The notes: generated by a model not told the origin, from the sequence alone. Positions 9,241 through 21,309 are shown, counted from the first letter of the stretch. The stretch is 64,000 bases of DNA from Microbacterium soli (GCF_039539005.1 NZ_BAABCP010000001.1:2503472-2567471); one strand, 5' to 3'. Program-made: numbers and translations.

Positions 9241-10698
9241 ATGACTAGCGCAACGACCGCCCCGGCCACCAAGCAGGTCGCGATCAACGACATCGGATCT
9301 GCCGAGGACTTCCTGGCCGCGGTCGAGAAGACCCTGAAGTTCTTCAACGACGGCGACATCATCGAGGGGACGATCGTCAAGATCGACCGCGATGAGGTTC
9401 TGCTCGACGTCGGCTACAAGACCGAGGGCGTCATCCCCTCGCGTGAGCTCTCCATCAAGCATGACGTCGACCCGAACGAGGTCGTCGCCGTCGGCGACCA
9501 GGTCGAGGCACTCGTCCTGCAGAAAGAGGACAAGGAAGGCCGCCTGATCCTCTCCAAGAAGCGCGCGCAGTACGAGCGCGCCTGGGGAGACGTCGAGAAG
9601 ATCAAGGAGGAGGACGGCGTCGTCACCGGCACCGTCATCGAGGTCGTCAAGGGCGGTCTCATCGTCGACATCGGCCTGCGCGGCTTCCTTCCCGCGTCCC
9701 TCATCGAGCTGCGTCGCGTCCGCGACCTCACCCCGTACCTCGGTCAGGAGCTTGAGGCGAAGATCCTCGAGCTCGACAAGAACCGCAACAATGTGGTCCT
9801 CAGCCGTCGCGCCCTGCTCGAGCAGACGCAGTCCGAGTCGCGCACGACGTTCCTCAACAACCTGCACAAGGGCCAGGTGCGCAAGGGGATCGTCTCCTCG
9901 ATCGTCAACTTCGGCGCGTTCGTCGACCTGGGCGGTGTGGATGGCCTCGTGCACGTCTCCGAGCTGTCCTGGAAGCACATCGAGCACGCCAGCGAGGTCG
10001 TCGAGGTGGGCCAGGAGGTGACGGTCGAGATCCTCGAGGTGGATCTGGACCGTGAGCGCGTCTCCCTGTCGCTGAAGGCGACGCAGGAGGATCCGTGGCA
10101 GATCTTCGCCCGCACTCACGCGATCGGCCAGATCGCGCCGGGCAAGGTCACCAAGCTCGTTCCCTTCGGCGCGTTCGTGCGCGTGGCGGACGGCATCGAG
10201 GGCCTCGTGCACATCTCGGAGCTGTCCAGCAAGCACGTCGAGCTGGCGGAGCAGGTCGTCTCCGTGGGCGAGGAGGTCTTCGTCAAGGTCATCGACATCG
10301 ACCTGGAGCGCCGTCGCATCTCGCTGTCGCTCAAGCAGGCCAACGACGCGGTCGACCCCAACGGGACCGACTTCGACCCGGCTCTGTACGGCATGCTCGC
10401 CGAGTACGACGAGAACGGCGAGTACAAGTATCCCGAGGGCTTCGACGCCGAGACGGGGGCCTGGAAGGAGGGCTTCGACGCCCAGCGCGAGGCCTGGGAA
10501 CAGGAGTACGCCGCTGCGCAGGCGCGCTGGGAGGCGCACAAGGCTCAGGTCGCCAAGGCCGCCGAGGCCGAGGCTGCCGCGGGCAACGACTTCGGTGGAG
10601 GCCAGTCGTTCTCCAGCGACTCGCTCGGTGCCGGCACGCTGGCCGACGACGAGGCCCTCGCCGCGCTGCGGGAGAAGCTCTCGGGCGGCAACGCGTAG
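9241..10698 (+). CDS. rpsA: 30S ribosomal protein S1
   Basis: A 485-residue S1 protein with four S1 RNA-binding repeats at about 36-105, 123-188, 209-277 and 294-363. The third and fourth are closely similar, each carrying GAFVxxxG and GLVHxSELS. A C-terminal extension of about 120 residues is acidic then Ala-rich, as in other actinobacterial S1 proteins, which have four rather than six repeats. The protein recruits mRNA to the small subunit. The ATG at 9241 is preferred over an upstream in-frame GTG because AAGGA lies about 11 bases before it and family members start MTSATTAP-like. Confidence 0.96.
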   Translation: MTSATTAPATKQVAINDIGSAEDFLAAVEKTLKFFNDGDIIEGTIVKIDRDEVLLDVGYKTEGVIPSRELSIKHDVDPNEVVAVGDQVEALVLQKEDKEGRLILSKKRAQYERAWGDVEKIKEEDGVVTGTVIEVVKGGLIVDIGLRGFLPASLIELRRVRDLTPYLGQELEAKILELDKNRNNVVLSRRALLEQTQSESRTTFLNNLHKGQVRKGIVSSIVNFGAFVDLGGVDGLVHVSELSWKHIEHASEVVEVGQEVTVEILEVDLDRERVSLSLKATQEDPWQIFARTHAIGQIAPGKVTKLVPFGAFVRVADGIEGLVHISELSSKHVELAEQVVSVGEEVFVKVIDIDLERRRISLSLKQANDAVDPNGTDFDPALYGMLAEYDENGEYKYPEGFDAETGAWKEGFDAQREAWEQEYAAAQARWEAHKAQVAKAAEAEAAAGNDFGGGQSFSSDSLGAGTLADDEALAALREKLSGGNA

Positions 10699-10710
10699 TC
10701 GTCGTCAGCC

Positions 10711-10759
10711 CGGAACGGGCCGTCGCGCCGCCACCGTGCGGACGCGGCGGCCCGTTCCG
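10711..10759 (+). terminator. rpsA terminator
   Basis: A 17-bp hairpin with one G-T pair (10711-10727 and 10743-10759) and a 15-base loop starts 12 bases after the rpsA stop. Confidence 0.8.
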
Positions 10760-10786
10760 CGTTCTCGGACGCGGATCCTCGCGTGA

Positions 10787-10792
10787 CAGGAT
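10787..10792 (+). promoter_or_regulatory. -10-like box of coaE
   Basis: CAGGAT lies six bases before the coaE ATG. The intervening GGGAGG touches the start codon and is too close to act as a normal ribosome binding site, so a leaderless transcript is the better reading, though the first base departs from TAnnnT. Confidence 0.35.
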
Positions 10793-10798
10793 GGGAGG

Positions 10799-11398
10799 AT
10801 GCCGCTCATCGCTCTCACCGGGGGGATCGCCTCGGGCAAGTCGACCATCGCCGCCCGGCTGGCGCAGCACGGGGCGGTGATCGTCGATGCGGATCGGATC
10901 GTGCGCGATGTGCAGTCACCCGGATCGCCGGTGCTGGTGCGCATCGCCGAGGAGTTCGGCTCGGACGTCATCGATGAGCAGGGCGCGCTGGACCGCGCGA
11001 TGCTGAGCGCCCGCGTCTTCTCCGACGCGGCGCGGCTGGCGGCCCTCAACGCGATCGTGCATCCCGCCGTGCGCGCGGAGTCGCAGCGCCGCTTCGCCGA
11101 GGCCTTCGAGGCGGATCCGGAGGCCGTCGTGGTCTATGACGTTCCGCTTCTCGTGGAAGCCCGCGTCGACGATCCCTGGGATCTCATCGTCGTGGCCGAC
11201 GCGCCCGCCGAGGTGCGGGAACGGCGCCTCATCGAACTGCGCGGCATGAGCGGCGCCCAGGCGCGCGAGCGCATCGCCGCGCAGGTGTCGGATGCCCGGC
11301 GCAGGGCCATCGCGGACGTCATCATCGACACGTCCGGATCGCTGGAGGCCACGCGTGCGCAGGCCGACGGACTGTGGGAGCGGCTCCGGGCACGGTGA
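10799..11398 (+). CDS. coaE: Dephospho-CoA kinase
   Basis: A 199-residue P-loop kinase catalysing the last step of coenzyme A synthesis. The Walker A motif GGIASGKST is at residues 8-16. IVDADRIVRDV, with the acidic residue that binds dephospho-CoA, follows, and the DVPLLVEA motif (about 116-123) is characteristic of CoaE. The length is that of the core enzyme, without the GrpB-like C-terminal domain found in mycobacterial CoaE. Confidence 0.95.
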   Translation: MPLIALTGGIASGKSTIAARLAQHGAVIVDADRIVRDVQSPGSPVLVRIAEEFGSDVIDEQGALDRAMLSARVFSDAARLAALNAIVHPAVRAESQRRFAEAFEADPEAVVVYDVPLLVEARVDDPWDLIVVADAPAEVRERRLIELRGMSGAQARERIAAQVSDARRRAIADVIIDTSGSLEATRAQADGLWERLRAR

Positions 11399-11506
11399 CC
11401 TTCGGCCCCGCGTGCCGGGAGCACGCGTGCGCGGATCGCGCGTCGAAACCCGCGTGCAGGGCCGATCCGTCATCGGCTCGTCCTTCGCCGGTGCTCCCGA
11501 CCGGCT

Positions 11507-11559
11507 TCTCAGGAGGCCGCCGGGCTCGCCCACGTCTCAGGAGGCTGCCGGGCTCGCCC
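11507..11559. repeat. 25-bp direct repeat at the 3' end of the DUF4126 gene
   Basis: Two copies (11507-11531 and 11535-11559) differ at one position and repeat with a period of 28 bases. The second copy contains the last codons and stop of the DUF4126 gene; the first lies just beyond the stop. This looks like a small tandem duplication of the coding end. Confidence 0.85.
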
Positions 11560-12148
11560 CCGGTGCGGTGCCCCGTCGAGCCCGCCTCCTCCGCACGGTC
11601 GTCGCCGCGGCGACGACCAGCCCGATCAGCAGGACGACGGCCAGGACGGGCACGACGATGGCGGCGACCGCGAGCAGGAAGGATGCCGCGTCCTCGGCGG
11701 CGCTCAGCGCGGGGGCCGCCAGTCCGCCCGTGACGGAGTTCGCAGCCAGGCGTCCGACCGCCTTGACGACGTGCACGGCGAGCGCGATGCCGATGCCCAC
11801 CGCGATCAGCACCCACGCGGAGTCGGAGAAGAACGCGGAAGGGTCCTCGACGGCGACGGTGCGCGCGCTCGCGCCGGCCCCGAAGGCGATGCCGCCGGAA
11901 GCCGGTCGCAGCAGGCTCTGGACGATGTCGTTGAGGGAGTCCAGAGCGGGGATCTTGTCGGCGACGATCTCCAGCACGAGGAGGACGCCGATGATCCACA
12001 GCGCCGCATCGCCGGACAGCCACGACCATCCGGCGGGCAGCTGGACGGCCGGGATGAGGCGATCGGCGAGTCCGAGCAGGAGCAGCGGCATCCAGGCGTT
12101 GAGCCCTGCGGACGCGGCCAGGCTCGAGCCGATCACGAATTCGATCAC
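11537..12148 (-). CDS. DUF4126 family membrane protein
   Basis: A 203-residue membrane protein with about five hydrophobic segments and a long Ala/Val-rich C-terminal helix followed by an arginine-rich tail. The opening segment with SLAASAGLNAWMPLLLLGLA and then DKIPALDSLNDIVQSLLRP matches the DUF4126 family. Its function is unknown. It is divergent from uvrB with 92 bases between the start codons. The GTG start at 12148 is six bases after a TACAGT box. Confidence 0.82.
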   Translation of the reverse strand: MIEFVIGSSLAASAGLNAWMPLLLLGLADRLIPAVQLPAGWSWLSGDAALWIIGVLLVLEIVADKIPALDSLNDIVQSLLRPASGGIAFGAGASARTVAVEDPSAFFSDSAWVLIAVGIGIALAVHVVKAVGRLAANSVTGGLAAPALSAAEDAASFLLAVAAIVVPVLAVVLLIGLVVAAATTVRRRRARRGTAPGASPAAS

Positions 12149-12154
12149 GGCACC

Positions 12155-12160
12155 ACTGTA
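12155..12160 (-). promoter_or_regulatory. -10 box of the DUF4126 gene, probably leaderless
   Basis: TACAGT on the minus strand ends six bases before the GTG start. Confidence 0.5.
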
Positions 12161-12228
12161 GACGGGGCGTCTTCGGCCGACGAGCGGAGTGCGCGGATGG
12201 GCCCGGCCTCGATGTCGGAGGACGCTCG

Positions 12229-12234
12229 TAGAGT
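12229..12234 (+). promoter_or_regulatory. -10 box of uvrB, probably leaderless
   Basis: TAGAGT is followed by six bases and the uvrB ATG. A sequence resembling the actinobacterial SOS box was not seen nearby. Confidence 0.5.
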
Positions 12235-12240
12235 TGAGGG

Positions 12241-14319
<2,079 letters not shown>

Positions 14320-14322
14320 GCG

Positions 14323-15069
14323 ATGAACACCGTGATCGTCGAGTCCGGGCAGGACGAGCAGGGCGCGCGCCCGCCGCGACGGCGCCCGTTCGCGCCGCTC
14401 GCGGGTGTCGTCCTCCTGTTCGTCGTCGCGATCCTCGCCGCCGCGGTCGCCGGGCATCCCAGCTTCCGGCCCGCTCCGGAGCAGACCGCCCCGATCCTTC
14501 CCGAGCCCCGTCCGCCCGCCCCGACTGACGGCGCCCTGCCCGGAGACCTCGTGGGCGGCGGCGACCTCTTCCTGAAGATCATCGGCATCGTCCTCGTGGT
14601 GATCGCCATCGCGGTGGCGGTGCTGGTGCTCGTGTGGGTCGTGCGCGCCGTGCTGGCGGCCTGGCGGGAGCGCCCGCTGCGACGGCAGGCGCCCGTGGCC
14701 ACGGATCTCGACGCGGCGGGCGGCGATGCGCCCGCGGAGCCCGAACCGGATGCGCCCGTGGTCAGACGGGGGATCGCCGCGGCGCGCGCGGCCATCGACG
14801 CGCGCACCGATCCCTCGGACGCCATCGTCGCCGCATGGCTGGGGCTGGAGGAGACGGCGGCCGACTCCGGCGCCGGCCGTGCGTCCAGCGAGACCCAGGT
14901 CGAGTTCACACTGCGGATGCTGCTGCACCGGCCCGGCATCGAGGAGCCGGCCCGTCGTCTGCTCGGCCTGTACGAGGGCGTCAGATACGCCGGCCGCACC
15001 GCCGGGGAGCAGGAGCGGTCGGCCGCGGCGGAGGCGCTCGCGCGCATCGAGGACGGGTGGAGCCGATGA
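14323..15069 (+). CDS. DUF4129 domain membrane protein
   Basis: A 248-residue protein with two transmembrane helices (about 24-44 and 83-111) and a cytoplasmic C-terminal region of the DUF4129 type: a run of helices with AIVAAWLGLEE and a Thr/Glu-Phe motif near QVEFTLRML. DUF4129 normally forms the tail of TgpA-type transglutaminases; here it is a separate protein. It starts the operon that continues with a small membrane protein, MoxR and DUF58, three bases after uvrB. Its job is unknown and probably concerns the cell envelope. Confidence 0.8.
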   Translation: MNTVIVESGQDEQGARPPRRRPFAPLAGVVLLFVVAILAAAVAGHPSFRPAPEQTAPILPEPRPPAPTDGALPGDLVGGGDLFLKIIGIVLVVIAIAVAVLVLVWVVRAVLAAWRERPLRRQAPVATDLDAAGGDAPAEPEPDAPVVRRGIAAARAAIDARTDPSDAIVAAWLGLEETAADSGAGRASSETQVEFTLRMLLHRPGIEEPARRLLGLYEGVRYAGRTAGEQERSAAAEALARIEDGWSR

Positions 15070-15554
15070 CGCTGCGCGCGCTGGCCGTGGCTGCGGTCGT
15101 CGGCGTCGTCGCCGGGCTGCTGTTCGTCGTGGTCGGCGTGCAGACCGAGTTCGCCTGGGCATGGGCGGTGCTGGTCGGTGCGATCACGATGCTGTTCGGC
15201 CTGCAGATGCCGGAGGACCCGCGTGTCGACGCTCCGGGCCGGCCGCCCGCCTCCGAGCACATCGGTTCGGAGGTGTCGCGACTGGCGTGGGCCATCAGCG
15301 GCCGGACGGGCACCGTCAACGAGGCCGTCACCCGTCGGGTGCGCGCGACGCTGCGGCGGCGGCTGCAGCGTCGAGGCATCGACGTCGATGACGACCGTCA
15401 GTCCGACCTCGTCGAGGACCTGCTGGGCCATGGCCTCTGGGCGCGGCTGAACGGCCGCCGCACGACCGTCGGCGATCTGCGCGACGCACTCGCGGCATCG
15501 GAACGACTGGCAGGATCGACGAGAGGGCAGCCCGTGCAGGAGGAGAACGGATGA
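15066..15554 (+). CDS. Small membrane protein of the MoxR-DUF58 operon
   Basis: A 162-residue protein that overlaps both neighbours by 4 bases (ATGA at each end). Two helices cover residues 4-44; the remaining 115 residues are soluble, helical and charged, with an arginine-rich segment RRVRATLRRRLQRRG. No known domain is recognised. The tight overlaps show that it is translated with the DUF4129 and MoxR genes, so it is probably a component of the same system. Confidence 0.78.
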   Translation: MTLRALAVAAVVGVVAGLLFVVVGVQTEFAWAWAVLVGAITMLFGLQMPEDPRVDAPGRPPASEHIGSEVSRLAWAISGRTGTVNEAVTRRVRATLRRRLQRRGIDVDDDRQSDLVEDLLGHGLWARLNGRRTTVGDLRDALAASERLAGSTRGQPVQEENG

Positions 15555-16516
15555 ACATCGAGCGCATCGAGGAGACCGGCCGTCGCATCCGCGAGTCCGT
15601 CGCGACAGCGGTCGTCGGCATGGACGGGCCGCTGGAGATCGCACTGGCGGCGATCCTCGCCGGCGGTCATGTGCTCTTCGAGGATGTGCCGGGTCTGGGC
15701 AAGACCCTCGCGGCGCGGAGCCTGGCATCCGCTCTCGGCCTGTCCTTCCGGCGCCTGCAGTGCACTCCTGACATGCTTCCCGGCGATGTCACCGGATCGT
15801 ACGTCTACGCGCCGGGGACGGGGGAGTTCGAGTTCCGGCCCGGCCCCGTCTTCACAGGCCTGCTGCTGGCCGACGAGATCAACCGCACGACACCGAAGAC
15901 CCAGTCCGCGATGCTCGAGGCCATGGCCGAGCGGCAGGTGACGGTGGAGGGCAACAGCTTCCCGCTGGCGCCGCCGTTCCATGTGATCGCGACGGCGAAT
16001 CCCATCGAGTACGAGGGCACGTACGCACTCCCAGAGGCGCAGCTGGACCGCTTCATGGTGCGGCTGTCCGTGGGGTATCTCGACCAGCACGGCGAGACGG
16101 AGATCGTACTGGGACGCGTGCGCAGGCAGCAGGAGTCCGCGCCCGTCGACGCCGTGCTCGCGCCGGGAGAGCTCCTCCGGATGCAGCAGGCCGTCGAGGG
16201 CATCCACATCGACCCCGATGTCGCGGCGTACTGCGTGGCGCTGGCCGCGGCCACCCGCTCCGCCTCCCACATCGCGGTGGGGGCGTCTCCGCGCGGATCG
16301 CAGTCGCTCGCGCTGCTGGGACGCGCGCTGGCGGCTCTGGACGGGCGCGACTACGTGCGTCCCGACGACATCAAGCGCATCGCGGGTCCCGTTCTCGCAC
16401 ACCGGCTCACCCTCACGCCGCAGGCCTGGGCGCAGGGTGTGGACCCAGCCGATGTCGTCTCCGCCCTCGTGCACGAGGTCCCCGTCCCGCCGAGCATCGC
16501 GACCGTCCGAGACTGA
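15551..16516 (+). CDS. MoxR-family AAA+ ATPase
   Basis: A 321-residue ATPase of the MoxR/RavA class. The P-loop is in EDVPGLGKT (about 43-51). Walker B LLADEINRT is near 104-112, preceded by GPVFTGL; AMAERQVTVEG is the insert loop typical of MoxR, and sensor 1 is in HVIATANPIEYEGTY. MoxR ATPases act as chaperones that mature or activate partner complexes, usually encoded beside DUF58 proteins as here. It overlaps the previous gene by 4 bases; DUF58 follows after 3 bases. Confidence 0.93.
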   Translation: MNIERIEETGRRIRESVATAVVGMDGPLEIALAAILAGGHVLFEDVPGLGKTLAARSLASALGLSFRRLQCTPDMLPGDVTGSYVYAPGTGEFEFRPGPVFTGLLLADEINRTTPKTQSAMLEAMAERQVTVEGNSFPLAPPFHVIATANPIEYEGTYALPEAQLDRFMVRLSVGYLDQHGETEIVLGRVRRQQESAPVDAVLAPGELLRMQQAVEGIHIDPDVAAYCVALAAATRSASHIAVGASPRGSQSLALLGRALAALDGRDYVRPDDIKRIAGPVLAHRLTLTPQAWAQGVDPADVVSALVHEVPVPPSIATVRD

Positions 16517-16519
16517 ACA

Positions 16520-17821
16520 GTGAGCGCGGGAGAGAGGCGCGGGCCGCAGCGACGGGCGAGTCCGTCGGTGCACATCGCGGTCCTGGGTGCGCTGACGGCG
16601 CTCCTCGCGGGCGTGCTGCTGTCGCGCCCGGATGTCATCGCGGTCGGGCTGCCGCTCGCCCTGTGGGCGGTGCGGTCGTTCACGCGCATCGGCGTCGGTG
16701 CCGTCAGCGCCGTCGGCGTGCGCATCGAGCGGGTGGGGGATGCCGAGGACGGCCCGCTTCTCGACGAGATCGTCATCGACTCGGATGCGGAGATGGTGGA
16801 AGTGGCGGTGATCCAGGCCGAGCGCATCCGTCGTCGTGTGTTCGTCCCCTCGCGTGCACGGCTGCGCTCGAGCGTGCGACCGCTGCACTCCGGGCCGCTC
16901 GTCACCGTGGAGGCCGCGGTGCGGACTCTGGACGCGGATGCCGGGTCGCTGGGTGCACCGCAGCCCGCGGCCGCCGCGATGCGCGCCGTGCGACCGCTTC
17001 CGCGCCGGCTCCCCCGACTGCCGCTGGCACCGCGCCTGACGGGCCTGCACGGCGCGCACGAGGGCGTCCGGCAGGGACAGGGCGGCGACTTCCGCGACAT
17101 CCATGCGTTCGCCCCGGGGGACGAGCTGCGACGCGTCGACTGGAGAGCCACCGCTCGCGCGGCCCGCAGGCCGGACGAGCTGTTCGTGCGGCGGACGAAC
17201 TCCCTCAGCGATGCCTCGGCCGTCATCATGATGGACACGGCGGACGACCTGGGAGCCGTCGTGGCGACGTGGGGTCGTGCAGCGCCCGACCGCAGCGGAG
17301 TGACCTCGCTGGACCATGCGCGCAGCGCGGCCCGGTCGATCGCCGAGGCCACGATCGCGCAGGGCGATCGGGTGGCGTTCCATTCCCTCGCGCACGGCGG
17401 GCGCTCCGTGCGCAGCGGTGGAGGGCGGCGACAGCTGGCGCGGCTGGTCGCGGAGATCTCCGCCTGCGGCCGTGGCGGCGATGACGCGCGCTTCCGCCGC
17501 ACGCCGCCCGTTCCGCACGGCTCCATCATCTACATGCTCTCGACGTTCTTCGACGGCGCTGCCGCGGAGCTCGCGATGCGCTGGCGGGCGAGCGGGCATC
17601 GGGTCGTCGCGGTCGACACGCTGCCGGAGCTCGATCGGGGTCGGCTGACGCTCGAGCGCGACCTCGCGCTGCGAGTGCTGCTCGACGAGCGCGAGGACAT
17701 GCTGCAGCAGCTGCGCGACGCGGCCGTCGAGACCGTCCGGTGGTCATCGGAGGGGATCGACGGTGCGCTGGCGGCGCTGGCGCGCATCCCCGGTGCGCTG
17801 CCGACGGGGAGGCGACGATGA
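16520..17821 (+). CDS. DUF58 domain protein (MoxR partner)
   Basis: A 433-residue protein with two N-terminal helices (about 17-52), a beta-rich region, and the DUF58 signature with FRDIHAFAPGDELRRVDW at about 190-210. The C-terminal half has a von Willebrand A-like pattern (VIMMDTADD), including Asp residues typical of a metal-ion site. DUF58 proteins pair with MoxR ATPases, often with transglutaminases, in cell-envelope roles that remain poorly defined. It starts with GTG and overlaps the next gene by 4 bases. Confidence 0.88.
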   Translation: MSAGERRGPQRRASPSVHIAVLGALTALLAGVLLSRPDVIAVGLPLALWAVRSFTRIGVGAVSAVGVRIERVGDAEDGPLLDEIVIDSDAEMVEVAVIQAERIRRRVFVPSRARLRSSVRPLHSGPLVTVEAAVRTLDADAGSLGAPQPAAAAMRAVRPLPRRLPRLPLAPRLTGLHGAHEGVRQGQGGDFRDIHAFAPGDELRRVDWRATARAARRPDELFVRRTNSLSDASAVIMMDTADDLGAVVATWGRAAPDRSGVTSLDHARSAARSIAEATIAQGDRVAFHSLAHGGRSVRSGGGRRQLARLVAEISACGRGGDDARFRRTPPVPHGSIIYMLSTFFDGAAAELAMRWRASGHRVVAVDTLPELDRGRLTLERDLALRVLLDEREDMLQQLRDAAVETVRWSSEGIDGALAALARIPGALPTGRRR

Positions 17822-18396
17822 GGATGCGCGAGGTGCGCCTCGACATCGGTCCGGCCATCCCCGGTTCCGTGTTGCCCGTGGTGGCGGCCGCGGCGGCCAC
17901 GGGAGCGAGCGCCGCGATGGGCCTGCCGCAGGGGTGGGTCGGCGCGGCGGGCGCGCTGGCGCTCCTGGGCGGCATCGTGCGTCAGTCGGGGGGAGCATGG
18001 CTGGCCGCCGCGGTGCCGACCGTGAGCCTGCTGCTCGCTCCGCCGAACCCTTGGCGGACCGCCGCGGTCATCGGCGCCGTGCACGCGCTGCACGTCCTCG
18101 GTTCGCTGATGCTCGTGGTGCCGTTGCGGTCTCGGATCGCACTCGCCGCCCTGCGGCCCGCAGCACGGTGCTTCCTGCTCGTGCAGCTGGTCGGCCAGGC
18201 GGTGGGTGCGGGCGCCTGGCTGGTGGCCGGGCACAGTGGCCTTCCCGCCGCGGTCATCGCGGGGGCACTGGCCGTCCTCGCGTTCACGATCCTCATGGTC
18301 GGCAGGCTGCGCGGGCAGCGGCAGCGCGCCTTCCCCGCGCCCGCTTCCGCCCCGATGCGCGGCCGCACGGGCCCCGATGTCGGCGGCCCCTCATAG
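17818..18396 (+). CDS. Hypothetical membrane protein, end of the MoxR operon
   Basis: A 192-residue protein with about five hydrophobic helices covering residues 12-165 and a basic C-terminal tail. It overlaps the DUF58 gene as ATGA. No domain is recognised. A TgpA transglutaminase would be expected at this point in many related operons; this protein resembles at most its membrane part and has no Cys-His-Asp triad. Confidence 0.72.
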   Translation: MRMREVRLDIGPAIPGSVLPVVAAAAATGASAAMGLPQGWVGAAGALALLGGIVRQSGGAWLAAAVPTVSLLLAPPNPWRTAAVIGAVHALHVLGSLMLVVPLRSRIALAALRPAARCFLLVQLVGQAVGAGAWLVAGHSGLPAAVIAGALAVLAFTILMVGRLRGQRQRAFPAPASAPMRGRTGPDVGGPS

Positions 18397-18399
18397 ACT
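18394..18399 (+). promoter_or_regulatory. -10 box of uvrA, probably leaderless
   Basis: TAGACT overlaps the stop codon of the preceding gene and is followed by six bases and the GTG start of uvrA. Confidence 0.55.
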
Positions 18400-18405
18400 T
18401 GATCG

Positions 18406-21309
18406 GTGCCCATCGTTCCCGTCGCCTCGTCCGGAAAGCTCAGTGTCCGCGGTGCCCGCGTGCACAACCTCAAGAACGTCGATCTCGACATCCCCCGCGA
18501 TTCCCTCGTGGTCTTCACCGGTCTGTCGGGATCGGGGAAGTCGAGCCTGGCGTTCGACACGATCTTCGCCGAGGGGCAGCGCCGCTACGTCGAATCACTG
18601 AGCGCGTACGCCCGTCAGTTCCTGGGTCAGGTGGACAGACCCGACGTCGACTTCATCGAGGGGCTGAGCCCCGCCGTCTCGATCGACCAGAAGTCGACCA
18701 ACCGCAACCCACGCTCGACGGTCGGCACGATCACCGAGATCCACGACTACATGCGCCTGCTGTGGGCGCGCATCGGCGTCCCGCACTGCCCGGAGTGCGG
18801 GGAGCGCATCCAGCGCCAGACCGTGCAGCAGATCGCTGATCAGCTCATGGAGCTGCCCGAGCGCACACGTTATCAGATCGTCGCGCCCGTCGTCACGCAG
18901 AAGAAGGGCGAGTTCGTAGACCTGTTCAAAGAGCTCGGCGCCAAGGGCTATTCCCGGGCGATCGTGGACGGCGATCTCATCCAGCTCGCCGAGCCACCTC
19001 TGCTGAAGAAGAGCTACAAGCACGACATCGCCGTCGTCGTCGATCGACTCGTCGCCTCCGCGGACATTCTCGGCCGTGTCACGGATTCCGTGGAGACGGC
19101 GCTGCGACTGGCCGGCGGGATCATGCAGGTGAACTTCGTCGACGAGACCGGGGACGACGCCTGGCAGTCGTTCTCCGAGAAGCTGGCGTGCCCCAACGGG
19201 CATCCGATCACGCTCACCGAGATCGAGCCGCGCACCTTCTCGTTCAACGCGCCGTTCGGCGCATGCCCGGCCTGTGCGGGTCTCGGCACGCGCATGTCGG
19301 TGGACGTCGACCTCATGCTGGGCGACGAGGACCTGTCGATCCGCGAGGGCGTCATCCTGCCGTGGACGACGCAGGGCAAGGGGCTGTTCCAGTACTACGA
19401 ACGACTGCTGGAGGGGCTCGCCCGCGATCTCGACTTCTCCCTCGACACGCCGTGGAACCAGCTGCACTCCGATGTGCGGGAGGCCGTGCTGCGCGGCAAC
19501 GACTACAAGGTCAGCGTCAAATGGCGCAACCGCTACGGACGCGAGATGCGGTACACCTCCGGGTTCGAGGGCGTGGTGCCCTACATCGAGCGGCAGTACA
19601 TGCAGGCCGAGTCCGACACGCAGCGCAGCCGGTGGGGGGAGTACCTTCGCGAGGTGCCGTGCCCGGTCTGCGCAGGAGCGCGACTGAAGCCCGAGGTGCT
19701 GGCGGTCAAGGTCCACGGTCACTCCATCGCCGAGGTGTCGAGTCTGAGCCTGGCCGATGCCGACACGTTCATGCGCACCCTCGAGCTCACCGACCGCGAG
19801 GCGAAGATCGCCGCGCAGGTGCTGCGGGAGATCCGGCTGCGCCTGGAGTTCCTCCTGCAGGTGGGGCTGTCGTATCTGAACCTCGGCCGCTCGGCCGGCT
19901 CGCTCTCCGGCGGGGAGGCCCAGCGCATCCGGCTCGCGACGCAGATCGGGTCCGGGCTCACCGGCGTGCTGTACGTGCTCGATGAGCCGTCCATCGGTCT
20001 GCATCAGCGCGACAACCGCCGGCTCATCGAGACGCTCATGCGCCTGCGGGACCTCGGCAACACGCTCATCGTCGTCGAGCACGATGAGGAGACCATCCAG
20101 GCCGCGGACTGGGTCGTCGACATCGGCCCCGGTGCGGGGGTGAACGGGGGAGAGGTCGTGCACTCCGGCCCGTACTCCGCGCTGCTGGGCGAGACGGCAT
20201 CCATGACCGGCGACTACCTCGCCGGACGCCGGGAGATCCCGACGCCCGTCCGGCGCCGCCGGATCGACAGGAAGCGGATGCTGAGCGTCGTCGGGGCGCG
20301 GGCCAACAACCTCAAGAACGTCACGGTCGACTTCCCGCTCGGGGTGCTCACGGCCGTGACCGGTGTGAGCGGCTCCGGCAAGTCCTCCCTGGTCAACGAC
20401 ATCCTCTACCAGGTGCTCGCGGGCCGGCTCAACGGCGCGCGAACAGTCCCCGGCAAGCACACCCGCGTCACCGGGATCGAGAACCTCGACAAGGTCGTGC
20501 ATGTCGACCAGGCGCCGATCGGTCGCACTCCGAGGTCGAACCCGGCGACCTACACCGGGGTCTTCGACCGCATCCGCACCCTGTTCAGCGAGACGCCGGA
20601 GGCGAAGATGCGCGGCTATCAGCCGGGCAGGTTCAGCTTCAACGTCAAGGGGGGGCGCTGCGACGCCTGCTCGGGCGACGGCACGATCAAGATCGAGATG
20701 AACTTCCTGCCGGACGTGTACGTGGACTGCGAGGTGTGCCACGGAAAGCGGTACAACCGGGACACGCTCTCCGTGCAGTACAAGGGCAAGAACATCGCCG
20801 AGGTCCTGGAGATGCCCATCGCCGAGGCGGCGGAGTTCTTCGAGCCCATCCAGGCCATCCATCGCTACATGAAGACGCTCGTCGACGTGGGGCTCGGCTA
20901 CGTCCGCCTCGGACAGTCCGCCACGACGCTCTCCGGCGGCGAGGCGCAGCGCGTCAAGCTCGCCACCGAGCTCCAGCGCCGCTCGCGCGGCCGCAGCATC
21001 TACGTGCTCGACGAGCCGACCACCGGTCTGCACTTCGAAGACGTCCGCAAGCTCCTCGAGGTGCTGGGCGGCCTCGTCGACAAGGGCAACACCGTCGTCG
21101 TGATCGAGCACAACCTCGACGTCATCAAGTCCGCCGACTGGGTGATCGACCTCGGCCCCGAAGGGGGCTCGGGCGGCGGCGAGGTCCTCGCCACGGGCAC
21201 GCCGGAGCAGATCGCCGAGGTGGAGGAGAGCCACACCGGGCGCTTCCTCGCCGAGATCCTGCCCGGGCTCGCGCCGGCCGCGGACCGGGCGGCGCGCAGG
21301 GCGGGCTGA
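18406..21309 (+). CDS. uvrA: Excinuclease ABC subunit A
   Basis: A 967-residue damage-recognition ATPase with two ABC modules. Walker A motifs are GLSGSGKS (39-46) and GVSGSGKS near residue 650. ABC signatures are in [16 protein letters not shown] and [16 protein letters not shown], and Walker B in [12 protein letters not shown] and [12 protein letters not shown]. Zinc-binding Cys pairs appear in CPECG, CPACAG, CPVCAG and, in the second half, CDACSG with CEVCHG. It starts with GTG and ends with TGATG shared with uvrC, so the two are coupled. Confidence 0.97.
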   Translation: MPIVPVASSGKLSVRGARVHNLKNVDLDIPRDSLVVFTGLSGSGKSSLAFDTIFAEGQRRYVESLSAYARQFLGQVDRPDVDFIEGLSPAVSIDQKSTNRNPRSTVGTITEIHDYMRLLWARIGVPHCPECGERIQRQTVQQIADQLMELPERTRYQIVAPVVTQKKGEFVDLFKELGAKGYSRAIVDGDLIQLAEPPLLKKSYKHDIAVVVDRLVASADILGRVTDSVETALRLAGGIMQVNFVDETGDDAWQSFSEKLACPNGHPITLTEIEPRTFSFNAPFGACPACAGLGTRMSVDVDLMLGDEDLSIREGVILPWTTQGKGLFQYYERLLEGLARDLDFSLDTPWNQLHSDVREAVLRGNDYKVSVKWRNRYGREMRYTSGFEGVVPYIERQYMQAESDTQRSRWGEYLREVPCPVCAGARLKPEVLAVKVHGHSIAEVSSLSLADADTFMRTLELTDREAKIAAQVLREIRLRLEFLLQVGLSYLNLGRSAGSLSGGEAQRIRLATQIGSGLTGVLYVLDEPSIGLHQRDNRRLIETLMRLRDLGNTLIVVEHDEETIQAADWVVDIGPGAGVNGGEVVHSGPYSALLGETASMTGDYLAGRREIPTPVRRRRIDRKRMLSVVGARANNLKNVTVDFPLGVLTAVTGVSGSGKSSLVNDILYQVLAGRLNGARTVPGKHTRVTGIENLDKVVHVDQAPIGRTPRSNPATYTGVFDRIRTLFSETPEAKMRGYQPGRFSFNVKGGRCDACSGDGTIKIEMNFLPDVYVDCEVCHGKRYNRDTLSVQYKGKNIAEVLEMPIAEAAEFFEPIQAIHRYMKTLVDVGLGYVRLGQSATTLSGGEAQRVKLATELQRRSRGRSIYVLDEPTTGLHFEDVRKLLEVLGGLVDKGNTVVVIEHNLDVIKSADWVIDLGPEGGSGGGEVLATGTPEQIAEVEESHTGRFLAEILPGLAPAADRAARRAG

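Noticed and set aside
15551..15720. MoxR P-loop considered defective because Asp replaces the first Gly
   Set aside because: EDVPG-x-GKT is common in actinobacterial MoxR proteins and the GKT is intact.
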